Below, in pieces: positions 18,117 through 26,708 of a stretch of 64,000 bases of DNA. Numbering within the stretch: position 1 is the stretch's first letter; the number at the start of each line of letters is the position of its first letter. The notes beneath the pieces are model-generated. The model had not been told where the DNA came from, did not search any database, and was given only the letters and a program-made list of their open reading frames with translations. The position numbers and the translations under genes were made by a program. Source of the stretch: an uncultured Clostridia bacterium (GTDB lineage: Bacteria > Bacillota > Clostridia > Peptostreptococcales > Anaerovoracaceae); assembly GCA_945928865.1 (NCBI GenBank), contig CAMENZ010000001.1, positions 124,001 to 188,000 of the forward strand, given 5' to 3'.

Positions 18117-18236
18117 AATTTTTAAAAATTAGTGAGGGTTTTTCATTTTCAAATCGACCAATATATGAAAAGGGAAATAAAGGGGAGATAAAATATAAAT
18201 ATCTTCTCAAATATTTAAGAAATGGGGTATGAGAAA

Positions 18237-19043
18237 ATGAAAAAAATTGTAGTAGTAGCATTAATGGTGATTTTAGCACTTCAAATGGCAGCGTGTGGAA
18301 AGACTGGAGCCGGGGATAAAGAAATTCCGGTACCGGTTAAAGAAAGTAAGAGTGTTGAAAAGACTTCTGAAGATATCTTAAAGGGGAAGATAATTAAGGG
18401 GTCAGGAACAGATACTTTAGTAATTGCCGGTGAAAACGCAAGCGATATGTTAATCGTACACCCGGAAAATGCAGAAATAACTATTGACGGCAAAAAAGCT
18501 AAGGCGGAAGATTTAAAAGATGGCATGGTAGTAGAACTGGATCTTTCTAAGGGTGTTGCTACAAGTTATCCGGGACAGGTATACAATCCGGGCTTTATAA
18601 AAGCTGTTTCTAAAGGTGAGGGAGTTAATAATTTACCTGGACTTTATATTAAGGCGTTGGAAGATCTTTGGAATAAGGATAAGGGTCTAAATGATAATAT
18701 TGAGCTTATCAGTGTAGATATTGCTATGGCTGGGGATTTAACTGCCGGTGAAAAGGCTGCTATCGCTTGGATTTTCGGAGATATGCATGAAGTCGAGGCT
18801 GTAAATTATAGCAGAGAAAAACTTGAAAAAGATGGCTATATTAAGAATGGTGCTTGGGAAGATGGTGTTCTTTTCGAAATTAAACCTGAAAAAGATGTTC
18901 AGGTAAAAGATGGAGAAATTTGTTTTGATATTCAAAAATGGCGTTCCGGAACCGGTGCTTTCTATTTAGAAAATTGTATAGCGAAGGTTCCTATGATTGG
19001 AGAAAAACCGGAGTACAAGGTAGGAAGCGAAGCTATTTCTTAA
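18237..19043 (+). CDS. Lipoprotein of unknown function
   Basis: The 268-residue precursor has a lipoprotein signal peptide (MKKIVVVALMVILAL) and a lipobox ending in the modified cysteine (QMAAC, Cys about residue 20), followed by a Lys/Glu-rich linker. Two parts can be seen: a beta-rich segment (about 45-125; KGKIIKGSGTDTLVI, VVELDLSKG) resembling small OB/DUF3221-like folds, and a C-terminal alpha/beta region (about 130-268). The ATG at 18237 is preferred to 18222 because it starts exactly at the charged n-region. It should be anchored to the outer face of the membrane. Its role is unknown. Confidence 0.75.
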   Translation: MKKIVVVALMVILALQMAACGKTGAGDKEIPVPVKESKSVEKTSEDILKGKIIKGSGTDTLVIAGENASDMLIVHPENAEITIDGKKAKAEDLKDGMVVELDLSKGVATSYPGQVYNPGFIKAVSKGEGVNNLPGLYIKALEDLWNKDKGLNDNIELISVDIAMAGDLTAGEKAAIAWIFGDMHEVEAVNYSREKLEKDGYIKNGAWEDGVLFEIKPEKDVQVKDGEICFDIQKWRSGTGAFYLENCIAKVPMIGEKPEYKVGSEAIS

Positions 19044-19190
19044 TAAGTTTATCAGGGGAAATATGGAAATAAGACTGTAGGGGAAAGGCTTATTTTTAAG
19101 AGAGATTTTTCGAAGAAAATTAAAAGGTACTTACACAGTACATAATTGGTGAAGGATAGATGAATTTTCTATGAAAGACGAAAAAAGTAG

Positions 19191-19220
19191 TTGCAATATT
19201 TTTAAAATGTGCCATACTAT
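19191..19220 (+). promoter_or_regulatory. Predicted promoter of the superoxide reductase gene
   Basis: TTGCAA (19191-19196) and TACTAT (19215-19220) are 18 bases apart, 42 bases upstream of the ATG at 19262. Confidence 0.6.
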
Positions 19221-19261
19221 AGGTAGATGAAATATCATTTATTGTATGGAGGAAAATAAAA

Positions 19262-19636
19262 ATGGATCAGAAATTTTTTATATGTGAACATTGCGGAAAT
19301 ATTATAGCTATGGTTAAGTCTTCAGGGGTACCTGTTATGTGTTGTGGTCAGAAGATGAAGGAACTTATTCCTGGAACTACTGATGCTGCTGTAGAAAAGC
19401 ATGTACCTGAATATGAAGTGAAAGATGGAGTAGTAGAAGTTGTAGTTGGAGCTGTAGAACATCCAATGGTAGAAGAACATTTTATCGAATGGATTTTAGT
19501 TCAGACTAATAAGGGCAACCAGCGTAAAGAATTAAAGGCTGGCGAGGCTCCTAAGGCGTGTTTCGCACTTTGTGAAGGCGAAGAAGTAGAAGCTGTATAC
19601 GCTTACTGTAATCTTCACGGACTTTGGAAGAAATAA
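19262..19636 (+). CDS. dfx: Superoxide reductase (desulfoferrodoxin)
   Basis: The 124-residue two-domain protein has an N-terminal desulforedoxin domain with an FeCys4 site (CEHC near residues 8-11 and the adjacent pair CC near 27-28) and a C-terminal superoxide reductase domain with the expected Fe(His)4Cys ligands: KHVPE, VEHPM, EEHFIEW and the terminal CNLHGLW. It reduces superoxide to peroxide without making oxygen, a hallmark of anaerobes. It is a single-gene unit with its own promoter and terminator and RBS GGAGG. Of the 2Fe class, since both iron sites are intact. Confidence 0.97.
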   Translation: MDQKFFICEHCGNIIAMVKSSGVPVMCCGQKMKELIPGTTDAAVEKHVPEYEVKDGVVEVVVGAVEHPMVEEHFIEWILVQTNKGNQRKELKAGEAPKACFALCEGEEVEAVYAYCNLHGLWKK

Positions 19637-19648
19637 AGCATAACATTA

Positions 19649-19694
19649 AATCGGCATTTTAAGGGGGAAGTATACCTTTAATGCCGATTTTTTT
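19649..19694 (+). terminator. Intrinsic terminator of dfx
   Basis: The outer stem AATCGGCAT / ATGCCGATT plus an inner pairing TTAAGG / CCTTTAA is followed by TTTTTTT. Confidence 0.9.
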
Positions 19695-19831
19695 AATTGA
19701 GAAAGTAAATGTAAGATTGTACGTACATTAGTACTATATTTTACTAATTATTTACATATTATAGTGGTGTTATTTACAATTGTATTATAATATAAACAAG
19801 TAATTTTAAGAAATGGAAGGAAGACAAATTT

Positions 19832-21580
19832 ATGACAGTATTTAATGTTTTGTCGCTTATAGGTGGATTAGCCCTATTCTTGTTTGGAATGAATGTAATG
19901 GGTCAGGCTTTAGAAGAAGCTGCAGGCCCTAGATTAAAAAGTATATTAGAGAGTATGACAGGTAATCCTTTTAAAGGATTGCTTTTAGGACTTGGCGTAA
20001 CAGCAGTTATCCAAAGCTCATCCGCCACTACAGTTATGGCAGTAGGTTTTGTAAACTCAGGTATTATGGAGCTAAAACACGCCATAGGCGTAATTATGGG
20101 AGCCAATGTAGGAACTACCGTTACGGCTTGGTTAATAAGTTTGACAGGTATACAAGGAGACAGTTTAGTTATGCAGCTCCTTAAACCTACTTCTTTCACA
20201 CCCCTTCTAGCATTAGCAGGTGTAGTGATTATGATGGCACCTAAGCTGGAAGAGAAAAAAGATATAGGTAGAGCTTTGTTGGGTTTTGCTGTTTTAATGA
20301 GTGGAATGGATACCATGTCAGCAGCAGTTAAACCTCTATCAAATAGTGATGCTTTCATGAATTTATTTGTCTTATTCCAAAATCCGATTTTAGGTGTTTT
20401 AGCAGGTGCTTTACTGACAGCGATTATTCAGAGTTCTTCCGCTTCAGTAGGTATATTACAAGCCTTATCTTCAACAGGTGGAGTAACCTTCGGAAGTGCT
20501 ATTCCGATTATTATGGGACAAAACATAGGAACCTGTGTTACAGCTATGATTTCATCCATTGGAACAAATAAAAATGCCAGAAGAACAGCTTTAGTTCATT
20601 TATATTTTAATATAATCGGAACTGTAGTTTGCCTGATAGCATTTACAGCAGTAAATTGGTTTATGAAGTTTGCCTTTGTAAATGATTCGATTAATGTATT
20701 TTGGATAGCTGTTATTCACTCTGTATTTAATATAATATGTGTAGTTATTCTTTTCCCATTTAGATCCAATTTGGAAAAACTGGCTATTAAAACTGTACCG
20801 GATACAGGAGAGGAAAAAGACACTGTACTGTTAGATGAAAGACTTTTTTCTACACCTTCTGTGGCTGCTGAAAGATGCAGACAGATAGTATGTGACATGG
20901 CAGAGTTGGTTAGATTGAATTTCTTTAGAACGATAGCTATGCTTAAGGGTGAAAGTGTATCTTTCAAAGAAATAAGTAAGACGGAAGATGCTATAGATGA
21001 ATACGAAGATCAGATGAGTAACTACTTGGTAAAGTTAAGTTCCTATAGCCTTTCTACACAGGACAGCCGTTTGGTGTCCAGATGGTTCCATGGAATTACA
21101 GATTTCGAGAGAATAGGCGACCATTTAATGAATATAGCTGAACATTTAAAATATATGTCAGACCATAAGCAGCATTTTTCAGATATGGCTAAGGCAGAGT
21201 TATCGGTTATGGCAGAGGCTTTAAGTGAGACAGTAGATAGAACTCTCAATGCTTATATTATAGATGACTATGCAGAAGCAGGCAAAATTGAGGCCTTAGA
21301 ACAGGTAATTGACCTTTTGGATTTAGAGATGAAGGATTCTCATATTAAGAGACTTAGAGAAGGGCTTTGCAGTGTGGAAAGCGGCTTCGCCTTTGATGAG
21401 ATTTTAACTGACATGGAGCGTATTTCTGACCATTGCTCTAACTTGGCAATTTGTCAGCTTTCCAGTAAAGATGAAAATGTAGATATGCATAAATATCGCA
21501 GTACAGTTAAAGATAAATCAAATACTGAATTTTATGAGGTATATAATCGATTTAAAGAAAAATATTCCTTGCCCAAATAG
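19832..21580 (+). CDS. Na+/phosphate cotransporter family protein with C-terminal PhoU-like domain
   Basis: The 582-residue protein has an N-terminal membrane part (about 1-310) with two copies of the Na/Pi-cotransporter repeat, each marked by QSSSA (IQSSSATT near residue 67 and IQSSSASV near 205) and a GxNxGT motif, followed by a cytoplasmic helical region (about 340-560) of PhoU type. Such proteins move inorganic phosphate with Na+. It directly precedes a PhoB/PhoR-like pair (40-base gap), so the three probably form a phosphate-sensing and transport unit. A TATAAT at 19786-19791 lies 41 bases before the start, with no clear -35. RBS GGAAGGA. Confidence 0.92.
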   Translation: MTVFNVLSLIGGLALFLFGMNVMGQALEEAAGPRLKSILESMTGNPFKGLLLGLGVTAVIQSSSATTVMAVGFVNSGIMELKHAIGVIMGANVGTTVTAWLISLTGIQGDSLVMQLLKPTSFTPLLALAGVVIMMAPKLEEKKDIGRALLGFAVLMSGMDTMSAAVKPLSNSDAFMNLFVLFQNPILGVLAGALLTAIIQSSSASVGILQALSSTGGVTFGSAIPIIMGQNIGTCVTAMISSIGTNKNARRTALVHLYFNIIGTVVCLIAFTAVNWFMKFAFVNDSINVFWIAVIHSVFNIICVVILFPFRSNLEKLAIKTVPDTGEEKDTVLLDERLFSTPSVAAERCRQIVCDMAELVRLNFFRTIAMLKGESVSFKEISKTEDAIDEYEDQMSNYLVKLSSYSLSTQDSRLVSRWFHGITDFERIGDHLMNIAEHLKYMSDHKQHFSDMAKAELSVMAEALSETVDRTLNAYIIDDYAEAGKIEALEQVIDLLDLEMKDSHIKRLREGLCSVESGFAFDEILTDMERISDHCSNLAICQLSSKDENVDMHKYRSTVKDKSNTEFYEVYNRFKEKYSLPK

Positions 21581-21620
21581 GATTTAGGTAATATACTGTA
21601 GTTAGATAGGAGAGTGAAAA

Positions 21621-22289
21621 ATGGTATATATAGTAGAGGATGATGAAAATATTCGTGAACTGGAAAGCTATGCCTTAAAGGCTGCAGGTTATATTACAAA
21701 GGAATGTGAAACAGGTAAGGAGCTGGATGCGCTTTTAGCCAACTCTGTACCTAAGCTTATTATTTTAGATTTGATGCTTCCCGGCGAAGATGGGATTTCA
21801 ATTTTGAAAAGGCTTAGAAGTGATGCCAGAACCAGAAAGATACCTGTAATTATAGTGAGTGCAAAATCCGAAGAGTTGGATGCGGTGAAAGGTTTAGATA
21901 GTGGTGCAGATGACTACATAACTAAGCCTTTTGGCGTTATGGAGTTTGTCTCCAGAGTCAAGGCGGTTATGCGCAGAACTGAAAATGTTCAACATCAGCA
22001 AATACAAGTTGGTGCTATTAAGATTGATGAAAGATGTAGAGAAGTTTATGTAGACGGAGAGAAACCGATTTTAACTTATAAGGAGTATGAACTTCTCTTA
22101 GTTCTAATGAAAAATGAAAATATAGTTCTAAGTCGAAATAGGCTTATGGACTTAGTTTGGGGTGCAGATTTCTTAGGGAAAAGTCGTACAGTGGATATGC
22201 ACATAAAGAGCCTTAGAAAGAAGCTGGGAGTACATGGCTCTCAAGTGAGAACTGTTAGAAATGTAGGTTATAAGCTGGAGGCGGAATGA
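21621..22289 (+). CDS. Response regulator, OmpR/PhoB family
   Basis: The 222-residue regulator has a receiver domain (about 1-115; phospho-acceptor Asp50 in LDLMLPGEDG, Thr/Ser switch in VSAKSE, Lys in KPFG) and a winged-helix DNA-binding domain (about 125-222; RTVDMHIKSLRKKLG, VRNVGYKLE). It overlaps the downstream histidine kinase gene by four bases (ATGA), a sign of translational coupling. Adjacency to the Na+/phosphate transporter suggests a PhoB-like role in phosphate starvation, an inference. RBS GGAGAG. Confidence 0.92.
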   Translation: MVYIVEDDENIRELESYALKAAGYITKECETGKELDALLANSVPKLIILDLMLPGEDGISILKRLRSDARTRKIPVIIVSAKSEELDAVKGLDSGADDYITKPFGVMEFVSRVKAVMRRTENVQHQQIQVGAIKIDERCREVYVDGEKPILTYKEYELLLVLMKNENIVLSRNRLMDLVWGADFLGKSRTVDMHIKSLRKKLGVHGSQVRTVRNVGYKLEAE

Positions 22290-23611
22290 GAAAGAAGGTT
22301 TATAGATACATTTTAGCCATTGTTATAATAGCTATAAGTTTAGCTATGGTTTTAAGTTATGTGGTTTTTCTCAGGTCTATGAAGCTGCAGGCGGAAAGTG
22401 ATGTAAAGAGAACTACCAGTATTTTAAGAGCAGGTTTTGAGAAGGATGAAGATATAGAATTTTTAAGAGAATCCAGCTCTGATGATTATAGAATTACCTT
22501 AATTAAGAGTACAGGAGAGGTAGTGTTTGAGAGTGTCCCTAAAGGGAAATCTTACAATCACTTAAATAGACCTGAGGTAAAAGAAGCTATGAAAAATGGC
22601 GTAGGCAGTGAGCTGAGAGTATCTCAAACTTTAGATACCTTAACTTATTATTATGCTATAGAGCTTAACAACGGAGAAATTCTAAGGGTCGCTCTAGATA
22701 TGGAAAGCGTTAAAAATTATAGTCGAGAAACGGCTATAATTTTGTTGCTTATTTACACATTGGTAATTTTATTGGCATTAGCCATAACCAGAAAATTGAC
22801 GGATAATGTGGTACAGCCTATTGAGGAAATGGGTGAGAATCTGGAAAACATTGATGCTTATGTGCCTTATTCAGAGCTGGTACCTTTTGCTGAAAGTGTT
22901 AAAAGACAACAGGTGGCCCGGCAGGAAGCAGAAGACTTTAGAAGGCATTTTACGGCTAATGTTTCCCATGAACTTAAGACTCCTCTTACAAGTATATCCG
23001 GCTATGCAGAAATGATTGAAAATGGTATGGCTAAGGAAGTGGACATTAAAAAATTCGCTAATAAAATAAGATTAGAGGCAACCAGGTTGTTGTCTTTAAT
23101 AGGTGATATTATAGATTTAAGTAAGCTGGATTCCATGTTTAATAAGGATGATTTCAAAACAGTAGATTTATATAATTTGGTTTTAAATACTTTAGATATT
23201 TTAGACTATAGTTATAAAGAAAAGGAAATATCTTTAAAGGTTGAAGGTGAAAATGTTTTAGTAAAAGGTTCTTATGACCAATTAGAAGAAATGTGTTATA
23301 ATCTAATAGATAATTCCATTAAGTATACAGAACCTAAGGGTGAAATTTTAGTCGAAATAGGTGGGACAGATGGAGTACCTTTTCTGAAAGTTTCAGATAC
23401 GGGAATTGGAATTTCTGAAAAGGATCAGAAGCGAATCTTTGAACGGTTCTTTAGAGTAGATAAGAGCCGGAGTAAAAAATTAGGCGGAACCGGCTTAGGT
23501 TTGGCAATTGTAAAGCATATAGTTCTTCATCACGAAGGTGAAATAGATGTAAAAAGTACTCTAGGAACAGGAACTGAAATGACAGTAAGATTCCCTAAGT
23601 ATGAAAATTAA
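22286..23611 (+). CDS. Sensor histidine kinase, PhoR-like
   Basis: The 441-residue kinase has a membrane helix at the N-terminus (about 8-28), an extracytoplasmic segment, a second helix (about 150-170), a short linker, the dimerisation domain with phospho-acceptor His228 (FTANVSHELKTPLTS) and a HATPase domain with N (NLIDNSIKYT), G1 (DTGIGI) and G2 (GGTGLGLAIV) boxes. Topology fits PhoR/WalK-type kinases; there is no clear cytoplasmic PAS domain. It overlaps its response regulator by four bases and runs 11 codons beyond the RBS region of pepT. Phosphate sensing via the adjacent PhoU-containing transporter is inferred. Confidence 0.92.
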   Translation: MRKKVYRYILAIVIIAISLAMVLSYVVFLRSMKLQAESDVKRTTSILRAGFEKDEDIEFLRESSSDDYRITLIKSTGEVVFESVPKGKSYNHLNRPEVKEAMKNGVGSELRVSQTLDTLTYYYAIELNNGEILRVALDMESVKNYSRETAIILLLIYTLVILLALAITRKLTDNVVQPIEEMGENLENIDAYVPYSELVPFAESVKRQQVARQEAEDFRRHFTANVSHELKTPLTSISGYAEMIENGMAKEVDIKKFANKIRLEATRLLSLIGDIIDLSKLDSMFNKDDFKTVDLYNLVLNTLDILDYSYKEKEISLKVEGENVLVKGSYDQLEEMCYNLIDNSIKYTEPKGEILVEIGGTDGVPFLKVSDTGIGISEKDQKRIFERFFRVDKSRSKKLGGTGLGLAIVKHIVLHHEGEIDVKSTLGTGTEMTVRFPKYEN

Positions 23612-23633
23612 AAAAATTAAGAGGAGAATAGAA

Positions 23634-24851
23634 ATGACAGTAGTTGAAAGATTTTTAGAATATGTTAAAGTAGATACAATGTCCGATGAAAATAATTTAA
23701 ATGTACCTTCATCACCTAACCAGCTTGTTTTAGGTAAAATCCTAAAGGAAGAGATGGAGAAGATAGGGCTTAGTCAAGTTAGACAGGAAGCTAATGGTTA
23801 TGTATATGGTATTTTACCGGCTAGCGTAGGTATGGAAGATGTAACACCCATAGGCTTTATTTCTCACATGGATACTGCACCTGCCATGTCAGGTGCTAAT
23901 ATTAAGCCTAGAGTTATACATTATGAGGGTGGAGATATTAAGCTTAATGAGGTAGAAGCCATTAGGACAGAAGATTTTGAGACCTTAGAGACATATAAGG
24001 GGCAAGACCTTATAGTTACTGATGGAACCACTCTATTGGGAGCTGATGATAAAGCGGGAGTGGCTGAAATATTAACCGCTATGGAGTACTTAATCGCTCA
24101 TCCGGAAGTAAAGCACGGTCAGATTTCCGTTGGATTTACACCTGATGAGGAGATTGGCAGAGGTGCTGATTGTTTTGATATTGAAAATTTTGGTGCAAAA
24201 TATGCCTATACTGTAGACGGTGGTCCTGTAGGAGAATTGGAATATGAAAACTTTAATGGAGCAGCTGTTAATGTAAAGATTAAGGGAGTAAACATTCATC
24301 CGGGTTCTGCAAAGAATAAAATGAAAAATGCAGTTTTAGTAGCTAATCATTTTATTTCCATGTTGCCCGTATTTGAAACTCCGGCTCATACAGAAAATTA
24401 TGAGGGATTTTATCATGTAGATTCTATTTCAGGTAACGAAACTCAGGCAGAAATTGGTATGATTATAAGAGACCATTCTAAGATTAAGTTTGAAGAAAAG
24501 AAGGACTTTGTCCTTAAGGTAACAGAATTCCTTAATGGAATATATGGAGAGGGTACTATTGAAACTATAGTGAAAGACAGCTATTATAATATGAAAGAGA
24601 AGATTGAACCTGTCATTCATATAGTAGATAAGGCAAAATCCGCTTTTATAAAGGCTGATGTGGAGCCTAAGATTATTCCAATCAGAGGAGGCACAGATGG
24701 AGCTGCCCTTTCTTATAACGGACTTCCTTGCCCTAATATTTCTACCGGCGGAGAAAATTTCCATGGAATTCATGAATTTATTTCTATTCAATCTATGGAA
24801 AAGATGGTAGAGGTAATAATTAATATAGCTACAGGTGTTAGTGATAAATAA
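23634..24851 (+). CDS. pepT: Peptidase T (aminotripeptidase)
   Basis: This 405-residue M20-family metallopeptidase removes the N-terminal residue of tripeptides. Motifs: SHMDTAPAMSG near residue 80, the bridging-metal Asp in GADDKAG, the catalytic base in DEEIGRG, and the C-terminal RGGTDGAALSYNG and STGGENFHGIHE, where the last zinc ligand lies. The ATG at 23634 is chosen over 23601 because a GAGGAGA box precedes it and the alignment with PepT (408 residues in E. coli) starts at VVERFLEYVKV. It follows the PhoR-like gene by 22 bases. Intracellular peptide use fits amino-acid fermentation. Confidence 0.95.
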   Translation: MTVVERFLEYVKVDTMSDENNLNVPSSPNQLVLGKILKEEMEKIGLSQVRQEANGYVYGILPASVGMEDVTPIGFISHMDTAPAMSGANIKPRVIHYEGGDIKLNEVEAIRTEDFETLETYKGQDLIVTDGTTLLGADDKAGVAEILTAMEYLIAHPEVKHGQISVGFTPDEEIGRGADCFDIENFGAKYAYTVDGGPVGELEYENFNGAAVNVKIKGVNIHPGSAKNKMKNAVLVANHFISMLPVFETPAHTENYEGFYHVDSISGNETQAEIGMIIRDHSKIKFEEKKDFVLKVTEFLNGIYGEGTIETIVKDSYYNMKEKIEPVIHIVDKAKSAFIKADVEPKIIPIRGGTDGAALSYNGLPCPNISTGGENFHGIHEFISIQSMEKMVEVIINIATGVSDK

Positions 24852-24882
24852 TTTTGAAATAAATTGTTAAAGGAGCTTTTTA

Positions 24883-25992
24883 ATGCTATTAGGTATTTTT
24901 AGGAAATTTTCTATAATAAGCATGTTTTGGACTATAGTGCTTTTTATTACAGTCACTATTATAGCTTTCTTTTTTCAGGAGTTGGCATCAGACCCAACCT
25001 TGAATATTGCCATGCTTTATACCTTGGGAGCTTTTATTACAGCTAGATATACAGAGGGTTATTTATATGGATTTATATATACTTTAGCCAGTGTATTTAG
25101 TGTGAACTATTTCTTCACTTATCCCTATGGACTGGTGAACTTTACTATGAGGGGCTACTATGTTACCTTTATAGGTATGTTCGTTATAGGCATTATTACT
25201 TCAATATTGAGTACTAATATTAAAGAACAGTCTATAGTGTTATTAAATCAAGAAAAGGCTTTAGCTAAAAAAGAAAAACAAATTTTAGAAATACAGAAGG
25301 AAAAGATGAGAGCCAATCTTTTAAGAGCTGTATCTCATGATTTAAGGACTCCATTAACAGGAATTATAGGTAATAGTCTTTCCTATTTAGATATGGAAGA
25401 GGAACTGAGCAGTCAAGAAAAAAGAGAATTGATTGAAAATATAAATACAGATGCTTCATGGCTGTTAAATATGGTAGAAAACTTACTTTCTGTAACCAGA
25501 ATAGATAATGTAACAGCTCAGGTTAATAAAACTTTGGAGGCTGTAGATGAAGTGATTTCTGCGGCAGTAATTAAATTTAAGAAACACTTTCCTGAGGCTA
25601 AAGTGAAGGTAAGCGTTCCGGATGATTTAATTATGGCTATGATGGATGCTATGCTCATACAACAGGTAATTTTAAACATATTACAAAATGCCTATATTCA
25701 TTCTAAATCCACAAAGCCTTTAGAATTGACTGTCAATGTAGATGAAGATAATATTTGGTTTAAAATCAAGGATTATGGTATAGGCATTTCTGAGGACCGA
25801 TTGCTAAATATATTTGATGGTACAGGAAAGCGAAAAGAAAAAGAACAATTAGATGGACATAAGGGCATGGGAATAGGTCTTTCAATATGTAAGACAATTA
25901 TATCAGCCCATTCAGGAAAAATAACAGCTCAAAACCATTCAGAAGGAGCAGAATTTATTTTTAGTTTACCAAAGGAAAAAGAGGAGAAGTAA
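24883..25992 (+). CDS. KdpD-like sensor kinase lacking the N-terminal KdpD/Usp region
   Basis: The 369-residue protein begins with the four-helix DUF4118 membrane module of KdpD (about 10-115; SVNYFFTYPYG), followed by a coiled linker, the histidine box with His152 (AVSHDLRTPLTG) and a HATPase domain (N box NILQNAYIHS, G box KDYGIGIS, GMGIGLSICK). Full-length KdpD carries about 370 more N-terminal residues (KdpD and universal-stress domains); here the ATG with AGGAGC starts right at the membrane part and no remnant precedes it. It pairs with the KdpE-like regulator two bases downstream. No kdpFABC genes are in the window, so the target is unknown. Confidence 0.88.
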   Translation: MLLGIFRKFSIISMFWTIVLFITVTIIAFFFQELASDPTLNIAMLYTLGAFITARYTEGYLYGFIYTLASVFSVNYFFTYPYGLVNFTMRGYYVTFIGMFVIGIITSILSTNIKEQSIVLLNQEKALAKKEKQILEIQKEKMRANLLRAVSHDLRTPLTGIIGNSLSYLDMEEELSSQEKRELIENINTDASWLLNMVENLLSVTRIDNVTAQVNKTLEAVDEVISAAVIKFKKHFPEAKVKVSVPDDLIMAMMDAMLIQQVILNILQNAYIHSKSTKPLELTVNVDEDNIWFKIKDYGIGISEDRLLNIFDGTGKRKEKEQLDGHKGMGIGLSICKTIISAHSGKITAQNHSEGAEFIFSLPKEKEEK

Positions 25993-25994
25993 AC

Positions 25995-26708
25995 ATGCAA
26001 CAGAAAATTTCCATTTTAATAATTGAAGATGAAAAAAGTATTAGAGATTTTATGAAGAAAACCTTGGAATCCTATGGATACAGGGCAGAAGGTGTTGCTA
26101 CCGGTACAGAAGGGTTAGGAATGATAAATTCTTATGTGCCTGATTTGGTTTTGCTAGATTTAGGACTTCCTGATTTAGACGGTTTGGAAATTATAGAGGA
26201 AACCAGAAAGTGGTCGAGTATGCCTATAATTGTTATATCTGCCAGAAACCAAGAAAATGAAAAGGTTGAGGCATTAGATCTGGGAGCAGATGATTATATT
26301 ACTAAGCCTTTTGGTACAGATGAACTGTTAGCTAGAATTAGAACTGCCATTAGACATAATAATTTAATCCATAAGGAAAAGGGAAAGGCAGATAAGCCGT
26401 ACATAGCAAAATCTTTAAAGATAGATTTTGAAAAAAGATTAGTACTTTTAAATGGAGAAGAAATTCATTTGACTAGAGTAGAATATAAGATTGTTTCCAT
26501 GCTGGCGAAAAATTCAGGTAAGATTTTGACCTATGCTAATTTAATTGAAGAAGTATGGGGACCTCATGCAGATGATAATAACAGAATTTTAAGGGTAAAT
26601 ATGGCTAATATTAGACGCAAATTAGAGCAAAACACAGGTGAGCCTGAATATATCTTCACTGAATTAGGTGTAGGTTATAGAATGTTAGAAGACGAAGGGG
26701 AGAATTAA
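25995..26708 (+). CDS. KdpE-like response regulator
   Basis: The 237-residue OmpR-family regulator has a receiver domain with Asp55 (LLDLGLPDLDG), switch residue in VISARNQ and Lys in KPFG, and a C-terminal winged helix (ILRVNMANIRRKLE, GVGYRML). It is separated by two bases from the KdpD-like kinase, and its last base is the first base of the aroC start codon, so translation of all three may be coupled. In E. coli, KdpE activates the K+ pump operon kdpFABC; here the next genes are for aromatic amino acid synthesis. Confidence 0.88.
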   Translation: MQQKISILIIEDEKSIRDFMKKTLESYGYRAEGVATGTEGLGMINSYVPDLVLLDLGLPDLDGLEIIEETRKWSSMPIIVISARNQENEKVEALDLGADDYITKPFGTDELLARIRTAIRHNNLIHKEKGKADKPYIAKSLKIDFEKRLVLLNGEEIHLTRVEYKIVSMLAKNSGKILTYANLIEEVWGPHADDNNRILRVNMANIRRKLEQNTGEPEYIFTELGVGYRMLEDEGEN

